From Anoxybacillus ayderensis (GTDB lineage: Bacteria > Bacillota > Bacilli > Bacillales > Anoxybacillaceae): a stretch of DNA of 64,000 nt. The position numbers and the translations under genes were made by a program. Below the pieces are notes generated by a model. That model saw nothing but the letters and a program-made list of their open reading frames with translations, was not told where the DNA came from and did not search any database. Positions 1 to 10,198 of this stretch are shown one piece after another. Position 1 is the stretch's first letter. The number at the start of each line of letters is the position of its first letter. The stretch covers positions 124,001 through 188,000 of the forward strand of contig NZ_JXTG01000003.1 in assembly GCF_000833605.1 (NCBI RefSeq), written 5' to 3'.

Positions 1-1385
1 TCTGTTTGTGGCGCATGGATCCCTTCGAGCCCTTTATACTTGCGATACGTCCAATGTTCTGTCCATTTGTCTCCTTGTACGCCCGAAGCGAGCACATAGT
101 TTTCCAGTTGATCGATCGCCATGCGCATCTCATGTATCGGCTCATCAAACGAAAAAAACAAGTCAGTTTTCACAGAACGAAATACCGCTTCGTAACGAAA
201 GTTCGTCCGTACTGCTTCGATGCTTGCGCGCAAACATTCAACGAACGGATGATCAAGCATCGGTTCTTTTTCATCAATGAAATACGGAATGCGATAATCT
301 GCAAATACCGTTTTTAACACGTCGCGATAGTCTGAAACGTTGCGAATGAGCAAAGCGATGTCACGATAGCGATATCCTTCATCGCGCACAAGCCGAATGA
401 TTTCACGAGCAATGCCTTCCATTTCTGCTCGGCGAGTGGTCGCTTCTCCGATGACAATCGCTTCCGTTTGTTTTGGCCATACACGTACAGGACGATCATC
501 GTAATGTGCTTCAAGATGGCGAAGCTCTTCATGTTTATGGCGGACGTTTTCATGAAGTTGTTCTACTTTTTCAATCGCCACCCCATTTTGTAGCGCCATT
601 TCGCGCAGTTGGGCATACGTTCGCCACGTGCTGCGAAATACGTGCAAATCGTTTGGTAGTTGTTCATACGGAGCGTCTAACGTAAGCGCAACCGTCACAT
701 GTGGGCAATGAATAAACAACTGTTCAATCACCATATATTCTTGCGGGGTAAATTCATAAAAGCCATCCATGTAAATGCGCGCACGTTTCATATAGGAAGA
801 ATGGCGAATTTTTTCCGCAAGCAGGCGCAAATAATCTTCTGAATCGACATAATGATGCGCCATCTGTTGTTCAAATTGCTCAAAAATCATCGCTGTATCT
901 TTTAATTTATCAGCAAGTACCATCTCGTTTGCAGTCGCATGACGGCGCAACTCTTCTTCCGTTTGTTTTAATGCTGCTGGCGTCACACAATATCGTTTAT
1001 ATTCCGTCAACATTTGTTCCAGTTGTTCAATAAAGCCGCGTTTGTCGGCTGCTTTTCGAAACAGCTTTAACTGTTCTTTTTGTTGTTCAACAATTTTCCT
1101 TAGCAACATATGTACGCCTGTTTGCGTTAAATGATGGCGGCTCATGCCGCCTGTCTCTTGCAAGACGCGCCAAGCGAGGCGCGTGAAACTAAACACTTGT
1201 GCGCGAATCATTCCTTTGACGTTTGCGTTCATAAGAGCATATTCCGATTGAAACGTCATTTGTTCAGGAACGAGATAAATAATCGGATCGCCATCGGGTT
1301 CATGCGCAAGTTGTTCAATCATTTCTGTTAAACACATCGTCGTTTTTCCGCTTCCCGACCGCCCGATGATAAAACGTACAGACAT
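1..1385 (-). CDS. addB: ATP-dependent helicase/deoxyribonuclease subunit B (AddB), N-terminal part, cut by window edge
   Basis: The minus-strand frame from the ATG at 1385 stays open to the left edge, giving about 461 N-terminal residues of a protein normally near 1,160 residues. It starts MSVRFIIGRSGSGKTT, which carries the Walker A-like motif GRSGSGKT typical of AddB. It continues with the LVPEQMTFQ, RAQVFSFTRLAWR and TGGMSR segments that I recognise from Bacillus AddB. AddB pairs with AddA to process double-strand breaks for RecA loading; its C-terminal nuclease and iron-sulfur region lies outside the window. The start is chosen because AAAGG sits about 8 nt upstream; an in-frame ATG three codons earlier overlaps that site. 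It is followed 15 bp upstream by the yhjE end, on the same strand. Confidence 0.93.
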   Translation of the reverse strand, partial: MSVRFIIGRSGSGKTTMCLTEMIEQLAHEPDGDPIIYLVPEQMTFQSEYALMNANVKGMIRAQVFSFTRLAWRVLQETGGMSRHHLTQTGVHMLLRKIVEQQKEQLKLFRKAADKRGFIEQLEQMLTEYKRYCVTPAALKQTEEELRRHATANEMVLADKLKDTAMIFEQFEQQMAHHYVDSEDYLRLLAEKIRHSSYMKRARIYMDGFYEFTPQEYMVIEQLFIHCPHVTVALTLDAPYEQLPNDLHVFRSTWRTYAQLREMALQNGVAIEKVEQLHENVRHKHEELRHLEAHYDDRPVRVWPKQTEAIVIGEATTRRAEMEGIAREIIRLVRDEGYRYRDIALLIRNVSDYRDVLKTVFADYRIPYFIDEKEPMLDHPFVECLRASIEAVRTNFRYEAVFRSVKTDLFFSFDEPIHEMRMAIDQLENYVLASGVQGDKWTEHWTYRKYKGLEGIHAPQT

Positions 1386-1400
1386 ATTGTTCATCCTTTC

Positions 1401-2003
1401 TTATTTTCCATCGTGCAATGCGAAACGTTGCTCAACTTTTTTTCCGACGTACCAGAGAAGAAAAATAGCGGCTGCGACAAATACGGTGCGCATCGGTTGA
1501 CGAATTAAAGCGACAACGTCATAGCCGATAAAACTAATCGTAAACACCATCACCATTTTTCCGAACAACACAGCAAGCATATATTGCTGCATCGCAATGC
1601 CTGATAATCCTGCCACGACATTCACTGCCGCAGATGGTGTAAACGGAAAACAAAGCAGTAAAAAGAGTGGCCCAAAGCCGCGACGCTCAATCCAATGCAT
1701 CATGCGGCGAATGGTCGGATGGCGATGTAAAAAAGAGAAAAATCGTTGTCTCCCGATTTTTCGAACGAGAAAAAAGACGAGCAGTGAGCCTGCGCTCGTT
1801 CCAATCCATGAGATGAAAAACCCTTTCCAAAGACCGAATGCCGCCGCGTTTGCCATGACAAAAACGAAAAGCGGCAAAAACGGTAAAAACGCCTCGGCCA
1901 TCGGCAAGACGATGCCCGGAATAACGCCAAATGAACGATATTCCGCTAACATGTCAAGCATATGTTTGATCGTAAACCATTGTTTTAATTCCTCTAAACT
2001 CAT
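1401..2003 (-). CDS. yhjE: TVP38/TMEM64 (SNARE-associated, DedA-like) membrane protein, YhjE-like
   Basis: A 200-residue integral membrane protein with about five hydrophobic segments. The central region, G-x-W-x-G-F-F-I-S-W-I-G-T-S-A-G followed by a basic RKIGRQR stretch and then FLLLCFPFTPSAAVNVVAGLSG, is the conserved core of the TVP38/TMEM64 family. Family members are proposed lipid scramblases or envelope proteins; the substrate here is unknown. It lies directly upstream of addB on the same strand, as yhjE lies in the addB neighbourhood of B. subtilis. Function beyond the family is not visible. Confidence 0.8.
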   Translation of the reverse strand: MSLEELKQWFTIKHMLDMLAEYRSFGVIPGIVLPMAEAFLPFLPLFVFVMANAAAFGLWKGFFISWIGTSAGSLLVFFLVRKIGRQRFFSFLHRHPTIRRMMHWIERRGFGPLFLLLCFPFTPSAAVNVVAGLSGIAMQQYMLAVLFGKMVMVFTISFIGYDVVALIRQPMRTVFVAAAIFLLWYVGKKVEQRFALHDGK

Positions 2004-2068
2004 ACAGTAACCCCTTTGCTACGTGCTCATATTTATATTGTACAAGTTTAGAGGAAAAGAGAAAACTA

Positions 2069-2587
2069 CTACGACAATTCCCTTTCCCGCAAATATAACA
2101 AATACATCATTTTTCGTTCGCGCGCTTCGATTCGTTCGCTCATCTTTGTCCGCAACTGAGCTGTGCGATGTAACTGGTTCACAAATGAATGATGGGAAAT
2201 ACATAGCTCGACGCTCGTCCCGTTTGAAAAAGTAATGCGTGTTTTTCCACCTTGAACATGCTCATGATGACGAATATGTAAATGCGATAGCCATATACAT
2301 TGAGGATTCGTTGGGGAGATCGTTGGAAAAAAGAAAATTTCGTTCGTTGGTTCGACTGCAATGGGTGCTTTATGCGAAGTGCCAATAATATGTTTTGATC
2401 CATCTTTCCTTCCTCTTAAACTAGCGCCATAGTACAAACAACTTTGTTCAATAATGTCCATCGGACTTTGTTTCACAACAATTTCTCCATCTTCCTCTAA
2501 CGCTTTCGTCCATAAATGCTTGTCATAAAAAAACGGAAAAAGACCCATCGTATAGCGTGTTAAATGTAGATGCTCGACGATGAGCAT
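2069..2587 (-). CDS. comK: Competence transcription factor ComK
   Basis: A 172-residue protein with the ComK landmarks: a SCxxYGASxxGRKDGSK segment, SHKAPIAVEPTNEIFFFPT, NPQCIWLSHLHI, TFSNGTSVEL and a basic HRTAQLRTKMSERIEARE stretch. ComK is the master activator of DNA uptake genes in Bacillus and binds AAAA-N5-TTTT boxes. The start is the ATG at 2587, preceded by GGGAGG at 7 nt; an upstream in-frame start at 2620 lacks such a site. The C-terminus is shorter and more basic than in B. subtilis (about 192 residues). I saw no clear ComK box in the short upstream gap. The gene appears intact, so regulated competence is possible. Confidence 0.9.
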   Translation of the reverse strand: MLIVEHLHLTRYTMGLFPFFYDKHLWTKALEEDGEIVVKQSPMDIIEQSCLYYGASLRGRKDGSKHIIGTSHKAPIAVEPTNEIFFFPTISPTNPQCIWLSHLHIRHHEHVQGGKTRITFSNGTSVELCISHHSFVNQLHRTAQLRTKMSERIEARERKMMYLLYLRERELS

Positions 2588-2621
2588 ATCGCTCCCTCCC
2601 TTATATACACATTTCGACAAT

Positions 2622-2630
2622 ATTATACCA
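2622..2630 (-). promoter_or_regulatory. Extended -10 promoter for comK
   Basis: Reading the minus strand there is TGGTATAAT, a full extended -10 element, about 35 nt before the comK ATG. The -35 region overlaps the T-tract of the isocitrate lyase terminator and has no good hexamer. Assignment as the comK promoter is inference from position. Confidence 0.45.
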
Positions 2631-2640
2631 TAAATAGACG

Positions 2641-2668
2641 AAAAAATCCCCTCGTTTTTTCGAGGGGA
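2641..2668 (-). terminator. Rho-independent terminator after aceA
   Basis: On the minus strand ACTCCCCTCG-AAAAAA-CGAGGGGA is followed by a run of T. The stem has 7-8 bp (CCCCTCG/CGAGGGG) and the hairpin starts just after the aceA stop. Confidence 0.9.
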
Positions 2669-2674
2669 GTCATT

Positions 2675-3961
2675 TTACGCATTTGTAAACTGTTCTTCTT
2701 CTGTGGAGCCTTTTAAAGCGACCGTTGATGCTTGACCGCCTGTAATGACAAGCGATACTTCATCAAAGTAGCCTGTTCCAACTTCACGTTGATGGCGTGT
2801 TGCTGTGTAGCCGTATTTTTCTGCCTCAAACTCTGCTTGTTGCAATTCGGAGTAAGCAGCCATGCCGCGATCGCGATAGCCATGTGCTAACATAAACATG
2901 CTGTAGTTGAGGGCATGGAAGCCAGCTAATGTAACGAACTGGAACTTGTAACCCATTTTTCCGAGCTCCACTTGGAAGTTTGCAATCGTTTCGTCATCCA
3001 ATTTTTTCTTCCAGTTGAATGAAGGTGAGCAGTTGTACGCAAGCAATTTACCTGGGAATTTTTCATGAATCGCTTCCGCAAAACGACGCGCTTCTTCTAA
3101 GTTCGGTTCGCTCGTCTCGCACCAAATTAAATCAGCATACGGTGCATACGCCAATCCGCGCGCAATCGCTTGGTCTAAGCCGGCACGCGTACGGAAAAAC
3201 CCTTCTGGTGTCCGCTCGCCTGTAATAAACTCTTGGTCGCGCGGATCGATGTCGCTCGTAATTAAATCCGCTGCGTTTGCATCTGTGCGCGCAATCAATA
3301 CTGTCGGCACACCCATGACGTCTGCCGCAAGTCGCGCCGCAATTAAGTTGCGAATCGCTGTTTGCGTCGGAAGCAACACTTTTCCACCTAAATGGCCGCA
3401 CTTTTTCTCAGAAGACAATTGGTCTTCAAAGTGTACGCCCGCTGCTCCTGCTTCAATCATCGCTTTCATTAATTCAAATACGTTCAACTGACCGCCAAAC
3501 CCAGCTTCCGCATCGGCTACGATCGGCAAGAAATAATCGATCTCTTCTTTTCCTTCAACATATTGAATTTGATCGGCGCGTTGAAGCGCTTGGTTAATGC
3601 GTTTCACAACGTGCGGTACGCTATTTGCCGGATATAAGCTTTGGTCTGGATACATATGCCCAGCTAAGTTCGCATCCGCCGCAACTTGCCATCCGCTTAA
3701 ATAAATCGCTTTTAAGCCTGCTTTCGCTTGTTGTACCGCTTGGTTTCCTGTTAATGCTCCGAGCGCATGAACGTAATCTTCTGTATTTAATAAATGCCAA
3801 AGCTTCTCTGCCCCACGGCGCGCAAGCGTATATTCAATATCGAGCGAACCGCGCAATTTAATGACATCTGCTGCGCTATATGGGCGCGTAATCCCTTTCC
3901 ACCGTTCATCTAATTGCCAACTTTCTTCTAATTGTTTCACACGTTCTTCGAATGTTGCCAT
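2675..3961 (-). CDS. aceA: Isocitrate lyase
   Basis: A 428-residue enzyme that splits isocitrate into succinate and glyoxylate, the first step of the glyoxylate shunt. The catalytic loop KKCGHLGGK is present with Cys near residue 188. The flanking family segments [31 protein letters not shown] and [14 protein letters not shown] are also present. The start at 3961 (MATFEERV) has a strong GGGGGAGAAGG site just upstream; a longer in-frame extension to 4123 has no family similarity and is rejected. No malate synthase is in the window. The upstream gap to 4173 is AT-rich and probably carries its promoter. Growth on acetate or fatty acids would use it, which fits the lcfB and acetate-type symporter genes downstream. 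Confidence 0.96.
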   Translation of the reverse strand: MATFEERVKQLEESWQLDERWKGITRPYSAADVIKLRGSLDIEYTLARRGAEKLWHLLNTEDYVHALGALTGNQAVQQAKAGLKAIYLSGWQVAADANLAGHMYPDQSLYPANSVPHVVKRINQALQRADQIQYVEGKEEIDYFLPIVADAEAGFGGQLNVFELMKAMIEAGAAGVHFEDQLSSEKKCGHLGGKVLLPTQTAIRNLIAARLAADVMGVPTVLIARTDANAADLITSDIDPRDQEFITGERTPEGFFRTRAGLDQAIARGLAYAPYADLIWCETSEPNLEEARRFAEAIHEKFPGKLLAYNCSPSFNWKKKLDDETIANFQVELGKMGYKFQFVTLAGFHALNYSMFMLAHGYRDRGMAAYSELQQAEFEAEKYGYTATRHQREVGTGYFDEVSLVITGGQASTVALKGSTEEEQFTNA

Positions 3962-4173
3962 TTCCTTCTCCCCCTTAATTTTTTTATCGTAACCCCTCTG
4001 TTTCCGTACAAAAGACCCCCAAATGATTGTGATGCTCTTTTCTCTATGTACGAGCTGTGATTTGTTTCCCACCCCTTTTGTTATAATACACATTTTCCTT
4101 TTGACATCTTTATTATATAACACAATTTTCAGAAAAGAAAGTATTTTTATGAATTTTTTTCAAAAAAATATGT

Positions 4174-5421
4174 TTACTGCTGTTCTAAAAAAATAATTCG
4201 TTCTAAAATCGTTGGATGGCTGTAACGAAATAGTTTGACGACATACGGTGGATGTACTTGACTTAAACTTGAACGCGTCAATTGTTGAAACGTCGAGATC
4301 GCCGCTTCTTTATTTTTCGTTAACTCAATTGCATATTTGTCTGCCGCGTGTTCTTCATAGCGGGAAATCGCATTCATCGCAGGGCTCGCTGCAAAACTTA
4401 ATAGGGAAATAAGAAGTAAAAAAACAGGTAAGGAAGAAAGGTCGTTCCATTTTTTTATTCGGAAAAGTGTGCCAAACCGTTCAACTGCCCGCTTCATCCA
4501 TCGATTTGTCAACAACAGTCCGATAAACGTGACAACAATATATAGTCCTATCCCCCAATACATATGCTTCATGACGTAATGCGCCATCTCATGCGCCATA
4601 ATAAATAAAATTTCATCTTCGCTTAACCGCTCCAATGTCGTATCCCATAACACAATGCGTGAATTGCTGCCGATGCCTGTGACATACGCGTTAAGCGCGT
4701 TCGTTTTTTCCGACATATTTACTTCAAATACGTGTTCAGCAGGGATGTTAGCCTTTTCTGCTAACGCTAAAATTTTTGCTTCTAACTGTTTGTCTTTTAA
4801 AGGATAAAAATCGTTATAAAGCGGATCGATAAAAACAGGTTGAATAAACGTTAAAAAAAGCGTAAACGGAATAGAACAAAGCCATGCGTACACCCACCAT
4901 CGTTTTTCGAATTTTTTCATAAGCACATATAACACGTAAACGATGACAACCATGATGGCGTAATTTACCCAAAAATCAATGAGTTCATCGCGCATCCAAC
5001 TTGAAAACGTTTGTGTAGAAATGTGATACATTTTCGTCACGTAATAGCTTATATAGCTAAGCGGAAACGTGACGACTTGTACAAGAAGCGATAGCCAAAA
5101 TACGTAAATGGCCGTTTGCATAAACTGACGCTTCGTCGTCGCTTCCGCCCATTGTTGAAATCGTGCCGACAAGCCAAACAGCAGCACAAATATATAAATG
5201 ACCCACTCATACGGAATAGATAAAAAGAATAAAAAGTTTTTTACTTCGGAAAACTGTTCAGTCAACATCAGTTCTTTTTTCGTTAAAAACGTCGCCGGAT
5301 CTGCGCTCGTTCCTTTATATTGTGGTGGAATGGAAGAGTCTGTCCATTGAAATAAGTAAAATGCAAAAAACAGCGCATATATCGCATACAAAAACAACGT
5401 CCAAAAAGCAATTTTTCTCAT
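4174..5421 (-). CDS. yhfN: M48 family zinc metallopeptidase, Ste24/CAAX protease-like (YhfN)
   Basis: A 415-residue polytopic membrane protein. It has the zinc motif HEMAHYVMKH (HExxH) in the second half and a later EEHAADKYA segment that supplies the third ligand, as in Ste24-type M48 peptidases. The VTGIGSNSRIVLWDTTLERLSEDEI segment just before HExxH is also typical. Several transmembrane segments lie at the N-terminus and around the active site. B. subtilis YhfN is the closest protein I recall. The natural substrate is unknown; membrane protein or peptide turnover is a family-level inference. It is transcribed divergently from the Sco gene. Confidence 0.88.
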   Translation of the reverse strand: MRKIAFWTLFLYAIYALFFAFYLFQWTDSSIPPQYKGTSADPATFLTKKELMLTEQFSEVKNFLFFLSIPYEWVIYIFVLLFGLSARFQQWAEATTKRQFMQTAIYVFWLSLLVQVVTFPLSYISYYVTKMYHISTQTFSSWMRDELIDFWVNYAIMVVIVYVLYVLMKKFEKRWWVYAWLCSIPFTLFLTFIQPVFIDPLYNDFYPLKDKQLEAKILALAEKANIPAEHVFEVNMSEKTNALNAYVTGIGSNSRIVLWDTTLERLSEDEILFIMAHEMAHYVMKHMYWGIGLYIVVTFIGLLLTNRWMKRAVERFGTLFRIKKWNDLSSLPVFLLLISLLSFAASPAMNAISRYEEHAADKYAIELTKNKEAAISTFQQLTRSSLSQVHPPYVVKLFRYSHPTILERIIFLEQQ

Positions 5422-5563
5422 TTTCCTTCCCCCTTGTCCATCGTTACTACTAGTTTAGTTTTTCATTCGCCATTTAGAACAACGAAAAAATTCAAATAAT
5501 TGTCACGTCCCATTCTCCTCATTGGCACGTTGATTATGTATGATGAAAGTGGGAGGGATCACA

Positions 5564-6154
5564 TTGAAAAAACTATACATTGGCTTTTTTAGCTTACTTG
5601 CCATTTGTATCGGCATTGGAATGTTTTATTTTTCTTTTTACCGACAAGATAAAATGGAGTTTCCAAAAGACGTGACGATGGAAACCGCATGGGGAAAACC
5701 GTATTCATTTCGTAACATGGAACCGAAAGTGCGCCTATTAGAGTTCGTGTACACAAACTGTCCAGACATTTGTCCAAGTACGTCATTTCAAATGAAACAG
5801 TTAAAAGAACGGTTGGAAAAAGACGGTTTGTTTAAAAACAAAGTTGAATTTATTACGATCACCATTGATCCAACACGCGACACACAACAAGTGATGCAAA
5901 CGTATGCGAACATGTTCGGCGTGGAAAGCGATGACGAAGGATGGATTTTTTTGAGAGGTAGCGAAGAAGATACGAAAAAAGTAGCTGACGCTTTCGACTT
6001 CTTATATCGCGATCCTGGAAACGGCATGCTGATTCATACGACGCTCACTTACTTTTTAGACGAAAACAATCGCGTCATCGCCACATTCGGCATGGGCGAA
6101 AAAGGTTTCGATAAAGAAAAAGTATATAAAGAAATTGTAAAAGAGGCGAAGTAG
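5564..6154 (+). CDS. Sco1/SenC family copper chaperone for cytochrome c oxidase assembly
   Basis: A 196-residue thioredoxin-fold protein with an N-terminal membrane anchor (residues 5-25). The copper-binding pair lies in CPDIC (Cys66 and Cys70) and the conserved distal histidine in LIHTTLTYF (about residue 158). This is the full Sco ligand set for delivering copper to the CuA site of cytochrome oxidase. B. subtilis BsSco (YpmQ) is the model. The start is the TTG at 5564 because GGGAGGG lies 6 nt upstream; the ATGs at 5540 and 5543 lie before that site. The gene is monocistronic, with a terminator that overlaps its stop codon. Confidence 0.9.
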   Translation: MKKLYIGFFSLLAICIGIGMFYFSFYRQDKMEFPKDVTMETAWGKPYSFRNMEPKVRLLEFVYTNCPDICPSTSFQMKQLKERLEKDGLFKNKVEFITITIDPTRDTQQVMQTYANMFGVESDDEGWIFLRGSEEDTKKVADAFDFLYRDPGNGMLIHTTLTYFLDENNRVIATFGMGEKGFDKEKVYKEIVKEAK

Positions 6155-6165
6155 CCTCTTTTTCT
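6141..6165 (+). terminator. Terminator of the Sco gene
   Basis: AAGAGGC-GAAGTA-GCCTCTT followed by T residues; the stop codon TAG lies in the loop. Confidence 0.85.
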
Positions 6166-6235
6166 CTTGTCGGACTATCGGACTACCATTTATCATAATA
6201 AAGTAGGACTCCAAGACTATATAAGGGGGATAAAC

Positions 6236-8341
6236 ATGAAAAGGTGGAAAGATCGTAGCCTTATTTTCCGAACGACTTTTTTATTATCAACGATTGTTGC
6301 AATTGTATCCATTACCACTGTAGGCACAATGCTATACCAAGTTTCAAAAGAAGAAAAAGAGCTTATAGAGGAAGTTTCTGTAGAAAAAACGGCTTCATAC
6401 GCCCATGAAGTTGAAGGAATATTTAATGGCGCACAAAAAGTCGCCCAATCGTTTGGGGAATATATGTTTTTTGCAAAAAGACATGGTCTCACCCGCGAAC
6501 AAATATTGGAACATATGCACGATTTACTTGAGCGTAACGAGCAATTACTCGGCATTTATACGTTATGGGAACCGAACGCGTTAGATGGAAAAGATCGAGA
6601 ATACGCCAATAAAGAAGCTCACGATGCCACTGGTCGCTTTATTCCATATGTTGTTCGCAGCGATGGAAAAATTATTGTCGAAGCAAGTATTGATTATGAT
6701 AAAGAAGGAACAGGAGACTATTATTTAGTTCCTAAAAAAACAAAGAAGCCTCTATTACTCGAGCCATATACGTACACCGTCAACGGAAAAGATATATTGC
6801 TTACATCGTTAATTTTACCGCTTCTCGACCCGACAACGAACGAGTTTTTAGGTATTGTCGGTGTCGATTTTGAAGTATCGTTTTTGCAACAACTCGTAAG
6901 CAAAGAAAAACCGCTCGGCGGGTTTTTAAACTTGATTACTGGTGATGGCACGATTATTGCGAGCGGCGCAGGAGAACAGTTCATCGGAAAAACCATTACA
7001 CTTGATAAAGAAAAAACAGTGCTAAAGCGCATCGCAAATGGGGAGCATTTTACTGACGAAATTTACTCACAACTTCTTCAAGATAATATGTTGCGCGCTT
7101 TCGCACCTATTGAATTTCCTCTGTTTGAAAAGAATTGGGCGCTCGTTTTATCTGTTCCATCTAGCACTGCATTTGAACGCATTGAAAAACTAGTCGTTAA
7201 TGGGACAATCGGAATTTTATTTTTAATTTTACTACTCGCACTTTTTATCATTTTCACACTCCGACGTATTTTGCTTCCTGTCCGTCATGCAGCACATGTT
7301 GCTGAGCAAATTGCGCACGGTCAGTTGAACGTTCATATTGAAGCATTACCGTATAACGATGAAATCGGCAGATTAACAAAAGCGATGAAAACGATGGCAG
7401 AAAATCTTCGTGAACAAATCGGAACATTAGCCGATGAAAGCAAGCTGCTAACAGACGAAGCAGAGCGCATCGCAACAAACGCAGAACAAAACAGCGAAGC
7501 AAGTGCTTACGTCCATGAAGTGATGAGTGAAATGACGGAACGAACAACTTCACAAACAGAAGCGTTGCTAGAAAGTATGAAAGCAATGGAGGAAATGGCG
7601 ATTGGCGTTCAAAAACTAGCGGAGTCGACATCAGAAGTAGCCGACTCTGCAAAAGAAATGTCGGATGAAGAAAAACGAGGAAAAGAGCACCTAGAACAAA
7701 CAGTGAAACAGATGAACCAAATTCGACAATCGTTTTCTCTTATTTCTAAACAAGTAAATGATCTCACATCTTACTCCGAACAAATCGGACATATTGTTGC
7801 AACAATTAGCACGATTTCATCGCAAACGAATTTGCTTGCTTTAAATGCCGCCATCGAAGCTGCCCGTGCGGGAGAATCAGGAAGAGGATTCGCCGTTGTT
7901 GCAGAAGAAGTACGAAAACTAGCCGAACAAGCGGACGATGCAGCAAAACAAGTGAGTGAACTCATTGGACGCGTTCAACATCAAGTAAAAGAAGTAGAAG
8001 AAGTAACAAAACAAGGAGCGGACGACATTCAGCAAGGCAGTACGGTGATCACGAATACTGCTCAAACATTTGAACGAATTGTTCAAAAAACAGATGTCGT
8101 ATCGGAAGAAATTCAAGAAATATCTGCCGCAACCGAACAAATGTCGGCTGGTGTTGAACAAGTGACAGCATCGATTGAAAATATTGTTGAAAACGCAAAA
8201 GATGTTCAGTACGACATCCAACAAGCAACAAATTCAGTGGATGAACAAGCGAACATTTCAAAACAGCTAGATGAATCATCGAAACAGCTGGCTAGCATCT
8301 CATCTAAATTACAGCAACTTATTCAACGATTCAGTTTGTAG
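6236..8341 (+). CDS. Methyl-accepting chemotaxis protein with periplasmic-type Cache sensor
   Basis: A 701-residue chemoreceptor. A transmembrane helix near residues 12-34 precedes an extracellular region of about 290 residues with the layout of a double Cache sensor ([28 protein letters not shown]). A second membrane helix follows ([13 protein letters not shown]), then a HAMP segment and a long coiled-coil signalling domain. The highly conserved hairpin tip is present: [20 protein letters not shown], then [14 protein letters not shown]. The ligand is unknown. The start ATG at 6236 has AAGGGGG upstream. It opens the signalling block at 6.2-17.8 kb. Confidence 0.93.
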   Translation: MKRWKDRSLIFRTTFLLSTIVAIVSITTVGTMLYQVSKEEKELIEEVSVEKTASYAHEVEGIFNGAQKVAQSFGEYMFFAKRHGLTREQILEHMHDLLERNEQLLGIYTLWEPNALDGKDREYANKEAHDATGRFIPYVVRSDGKIIVEASIDYDKEGTGDYYLVPKKTKKPLLLEPYTYTVNGKDILLTSLILPLLDPTTNEFLGIVGVDFEVSFLQQLVSKEKPLGGFLNLITGDGTIIASGAGEQFIGKTITLDKEKTVLKRIANGEHFTDEIYSQLLQDNMLRAFAPIEFPLFEKNWALVLSVPSSTAFERIEKLVVNGTIGILFLILLLALFIIFTLRRILLPVRHAAHVAEQIAHGQLNVHIEALPYNDEIGRLTKAMKTMAENLREQIGTLADESKLLTDEAERIATNAEQNSEASAYVHEVMSEMTERTTSQTEALLESMKAMEEMAIGVQKLAESTSEVADSAKEMSDEEKRGKEHLEQTVKQMNQIRQSFSLISKQVNDLTSYSEQIGHIVATISTISSQTNLLALNAAIEAARAGESGRGFAVVAEEVRKLAEQADDAAKQVSELIGRVQHQVKEVEEVTKQGADDIQQGSTVITNTAQTFERIVQKTDVVSEEIQEISAATEQMSAGVEQVTASIENIVENAKDVQYDIQQATNSVDEQANISKQLDESSKQLASISSKLQQLIQRFSL

Positions 8342-8370
8342 ATCAGCCATTGGCTGATCTACTTTTTTTT
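8338..8370. terminator. Bidirectional terminator between the chemoreceptor and XRE regulator
   Basis: A perfect 12-bp inverted repeat, GTAGATCAGCCA/TGGCTGATCTAC, around a single T, with a T-run on the plus side. Both convergent genes have stop codons inside it. Confidence 0.85.
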
Positions 8371-8718
8371 CTCTTCAAGTACCTTTAAAATATAAGAAAC
8401 GATGAAATAAATGTGCACCCGTTTCTTTTCATCTACTTGACGTAAAGCCTTTATGATCTCCTCTTCTATTTTGTGATGTCTGTTTTCGTATTCATTCGCT
8501 ACTAGCCAATCTATCGAAACATCTAGCGCCCTACTAATTGGAATAAGCAAATCAACTCTTGGTGTTACCGTTCCATTCACTATTTTATTGATCGTACTTT
8601 TCGGTTGACCTGTTTGTTCGGCTAAATCTTTTTGCTTTAAATTCAACTGCTTAAGTCGCTGCTTAATTCTTTCACTGATGACCACTTTTACATCATCCAC
8701 ATTTACCATTCCCTTCAT
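8359..8718 (-). CDS. XRE-family helix-turn-helix regulator
   Basis: A protein of at most 119 residues. The N-terminal half is a Cro/CI-type HTH: IKQRLKQLNLKQKDLAEQTG, then QPKSTINKIVNGTVTPRVD. A charged C-terminal segment follows and ends in a lysine run. The start is uncertain: ATG at 8718, ATG at 8709 or GTG at 8700. The GTG has AAGGG about 10 nt upstream and is the best spaced. Its target is unknown; the divergent HD-GYP gene across the 112-bp gap at 8719-8830 is the natural candidate. Such repressors are also common on mobile elements, but I saw no integrase nearby. Confidence 0.75.
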   Translation of the reverse strand: MKGMVNVDDVKVVISERIKQRLKQLNLKQKDLAEQTGQPKSTINKIVNGTVTPRVDLLIPISRALDVSIDWLVANEYENRHHKIEEEIIKALRQVDEKKRVHIYFIVSYILKVLEEKKK

Positions 8719-8830
8719 TTTTTGTTTCTTTTTTTGGATTTTTTTATTGAAAAATTCCTAAAAAGAAACTATAATATTACACAAATAAACCTTTCTTCAT
8801 CTTTTGCTATCATAACAAGGCGGTGAATTC

Positions 8831-10198
8831 ATGGACGTTTATGCTCATGCAAAACGGACCATTATGATCGGAGTAGTATGTTGTTACACATTTATCGCAT
8901 GCGTGCTGGCATGCATAAATATTTCTAAATTTTTTTACATCGCAAGTGTATGGTTCATTACTATTATTCTCTTCCTTGGATTTTTTTTAAAAAAAGAACA
9001 AGAGTTGCAGTCTTTGAAAAATAAAGAAAATGATAGTCATATTTATCAATATGTTTACTCTTTAAGACGATTCCCGACAAAAATCATACATATTGTTTTT
9101 TTCTGTTTTATGTGTTTTTTCGTTCTACTATTTTTCATTCAATTACCTAGCATGCATTTGCTTTTATCAGCGTGTTTATACGGCATGTTTCACAGCATTC
9201 TTTTTTATGTCATCAATCGCTCATTACTGAAGGTAATTGAATATGATGTAGATTATTTTTTTCATCTAGGATACCGAAGTGCTATCATAGCGTCAGATTT
9301 TCCACACACGTCAACTTTCAAAAGATTCATCCATTATGGAGTGGGTGGCGTTTCTTTATCAATTATGTATGTGTTGACGATTCATCGTATGTTTATTCAA
9401 AGCAATCCGAACGAGCATGTTGTTTTTTTCATCATATCAATCGCCTTTTTAGCTTTTTTCGTGATATTTTATTTAGCAGTAAGTTACGCCGTATCCGAAC
9501 ATATAAAAACAACCATCTACACCTTAAGAGAACGGGCGATGCGTGAAGAAATTCCAAATGTGTATACCGATGAATTTTCCATTCTCACCCACACTTTAAA
9601 TATATACAACGATCCGACAAAAAAAGCTTTACGTCTGCTAGCGAAAATTGAAAATAAAAGCGATGAACATAAATATATTGCTGATCATTCACGACGTGTT
9701 GCTTATTATTGTCTACAAATTGGACAGCTAGTTGGCTTGCAAGATCGCCAATTAAACAGTTTATACCAGGCTGCCCTTCTTCACGACATTGGTAAAATAG
9801 GTATACCTGACTATATTTTATTAAAAAAAGGGGCGTTATCTAAAGATGAATTTTCATTCATTCAGCAATACCCGAATATAAGCCACTTTCTTGCTGAAAC
9901 AGTTTTTCAAATCGAGGATAAAGATATTCTTACAGCTATTCTTTTCCATAAAGAATGTTTGGATGGAACAGGCTACCCTAATCAATTAATAGATAAGCAT
10001 ATTCCAATTATGGCGAAGATTATTTCAATAGCAGATGCTTTTGATGCGTTAATGTCAACAAGACCTTATCGACAAAAGAAGAGCAGAGATGAAGCGATTC
10101 ACATATTAAAGAGTGGAAGTGGTATCAAATGGGATGAACATATATTAAATAAATTTATAAATTTATTTACAAAAAAAGAAATAAATATAATAAATTAG
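8831..10198 (+). CDS. Membrane-bound HD-GYP domain protein, probable cyclic-di-GMP phosphodiesterase
   Basis: A 455-residue protein. The N-terminal half holds about six hydrophobic segments, and the C-terminal half (about 275-440) is an HD-GYP domain. The metal-binding HD pair is in ALLHDIGKIGIP (His318, Asp319), and the signature reads DGTGYP at 378-383. The downstream IISIADAFDALMSTRPYR segment is also typical, so the domain looks catalytically complete. HD-GYP enzymes hydrolyse cyclic-di-GMP; activity here is inferred. The region is visibly AT-rich compared with the flanking housekeeping genes. It ends in a terminator, so the next gene probably has its own promoter or depends on read-through. 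Confidence 0.88.
   Translation: MDVYAHAKRTIMIGVVCCYTFIACVLACINISKFFYIASVWFITIILFLGFFLKKEQELQSLKNKENDSHIYQYVYSLRRFPTKIIHIVFFCFMCFFVLLFFIQLPSMHLLLSACLYGMFHSILFYVINRSLLKVIEYDVDYFFHLGYRSAIIASDFPHTSTFKRFIHYGVGGVSLSIMYVLTIHRMFIQSNPNEHVVFFIISIAFLAFFVIFYLAVSYAVSEHIKTTIYTLRERAMREEIPNVYTDEFSILTHTLNIYNDPTKKALRLLAKIENKSDEHKYIADHSRRVAYYCLQIGQLVGLQDRQLNSLYQAALLHDIGKIGIPDYILLKKGALSKDEFSFIQQYPNISHFLAETVFQIEDKDILTAILFHKECLDGTGYPNQLIDKHIPIMAKIISIADAFDALMSTRPYRQKKSRDEAIHILKSGSGIKWDEHILNKFINLFTKKEINIIN

Noticed and set aside
314-553. A 79-codon minus-strand frame and several plus-strand frames in the first 1.4 kb
   Set aside because: They are shadows of the AddB frame, which is open to the window edge and has clear family motifs.
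2588-2674. ComK box (AAAA-N5-TTTT) for comK autoactivation
   Set aside because: The only A-run/T-run pair is the terminator stem region with an 8-nt gap, which does not fit the box.
6166-6235. Possible sigma-D promoter before the first chemoreceptor (TAAA then ATAT-like sequence)
   Set aside because: The downstream half does not resemble GCCGATAT; the same was true upstream of the second chemoreceptor at 14039-14166.
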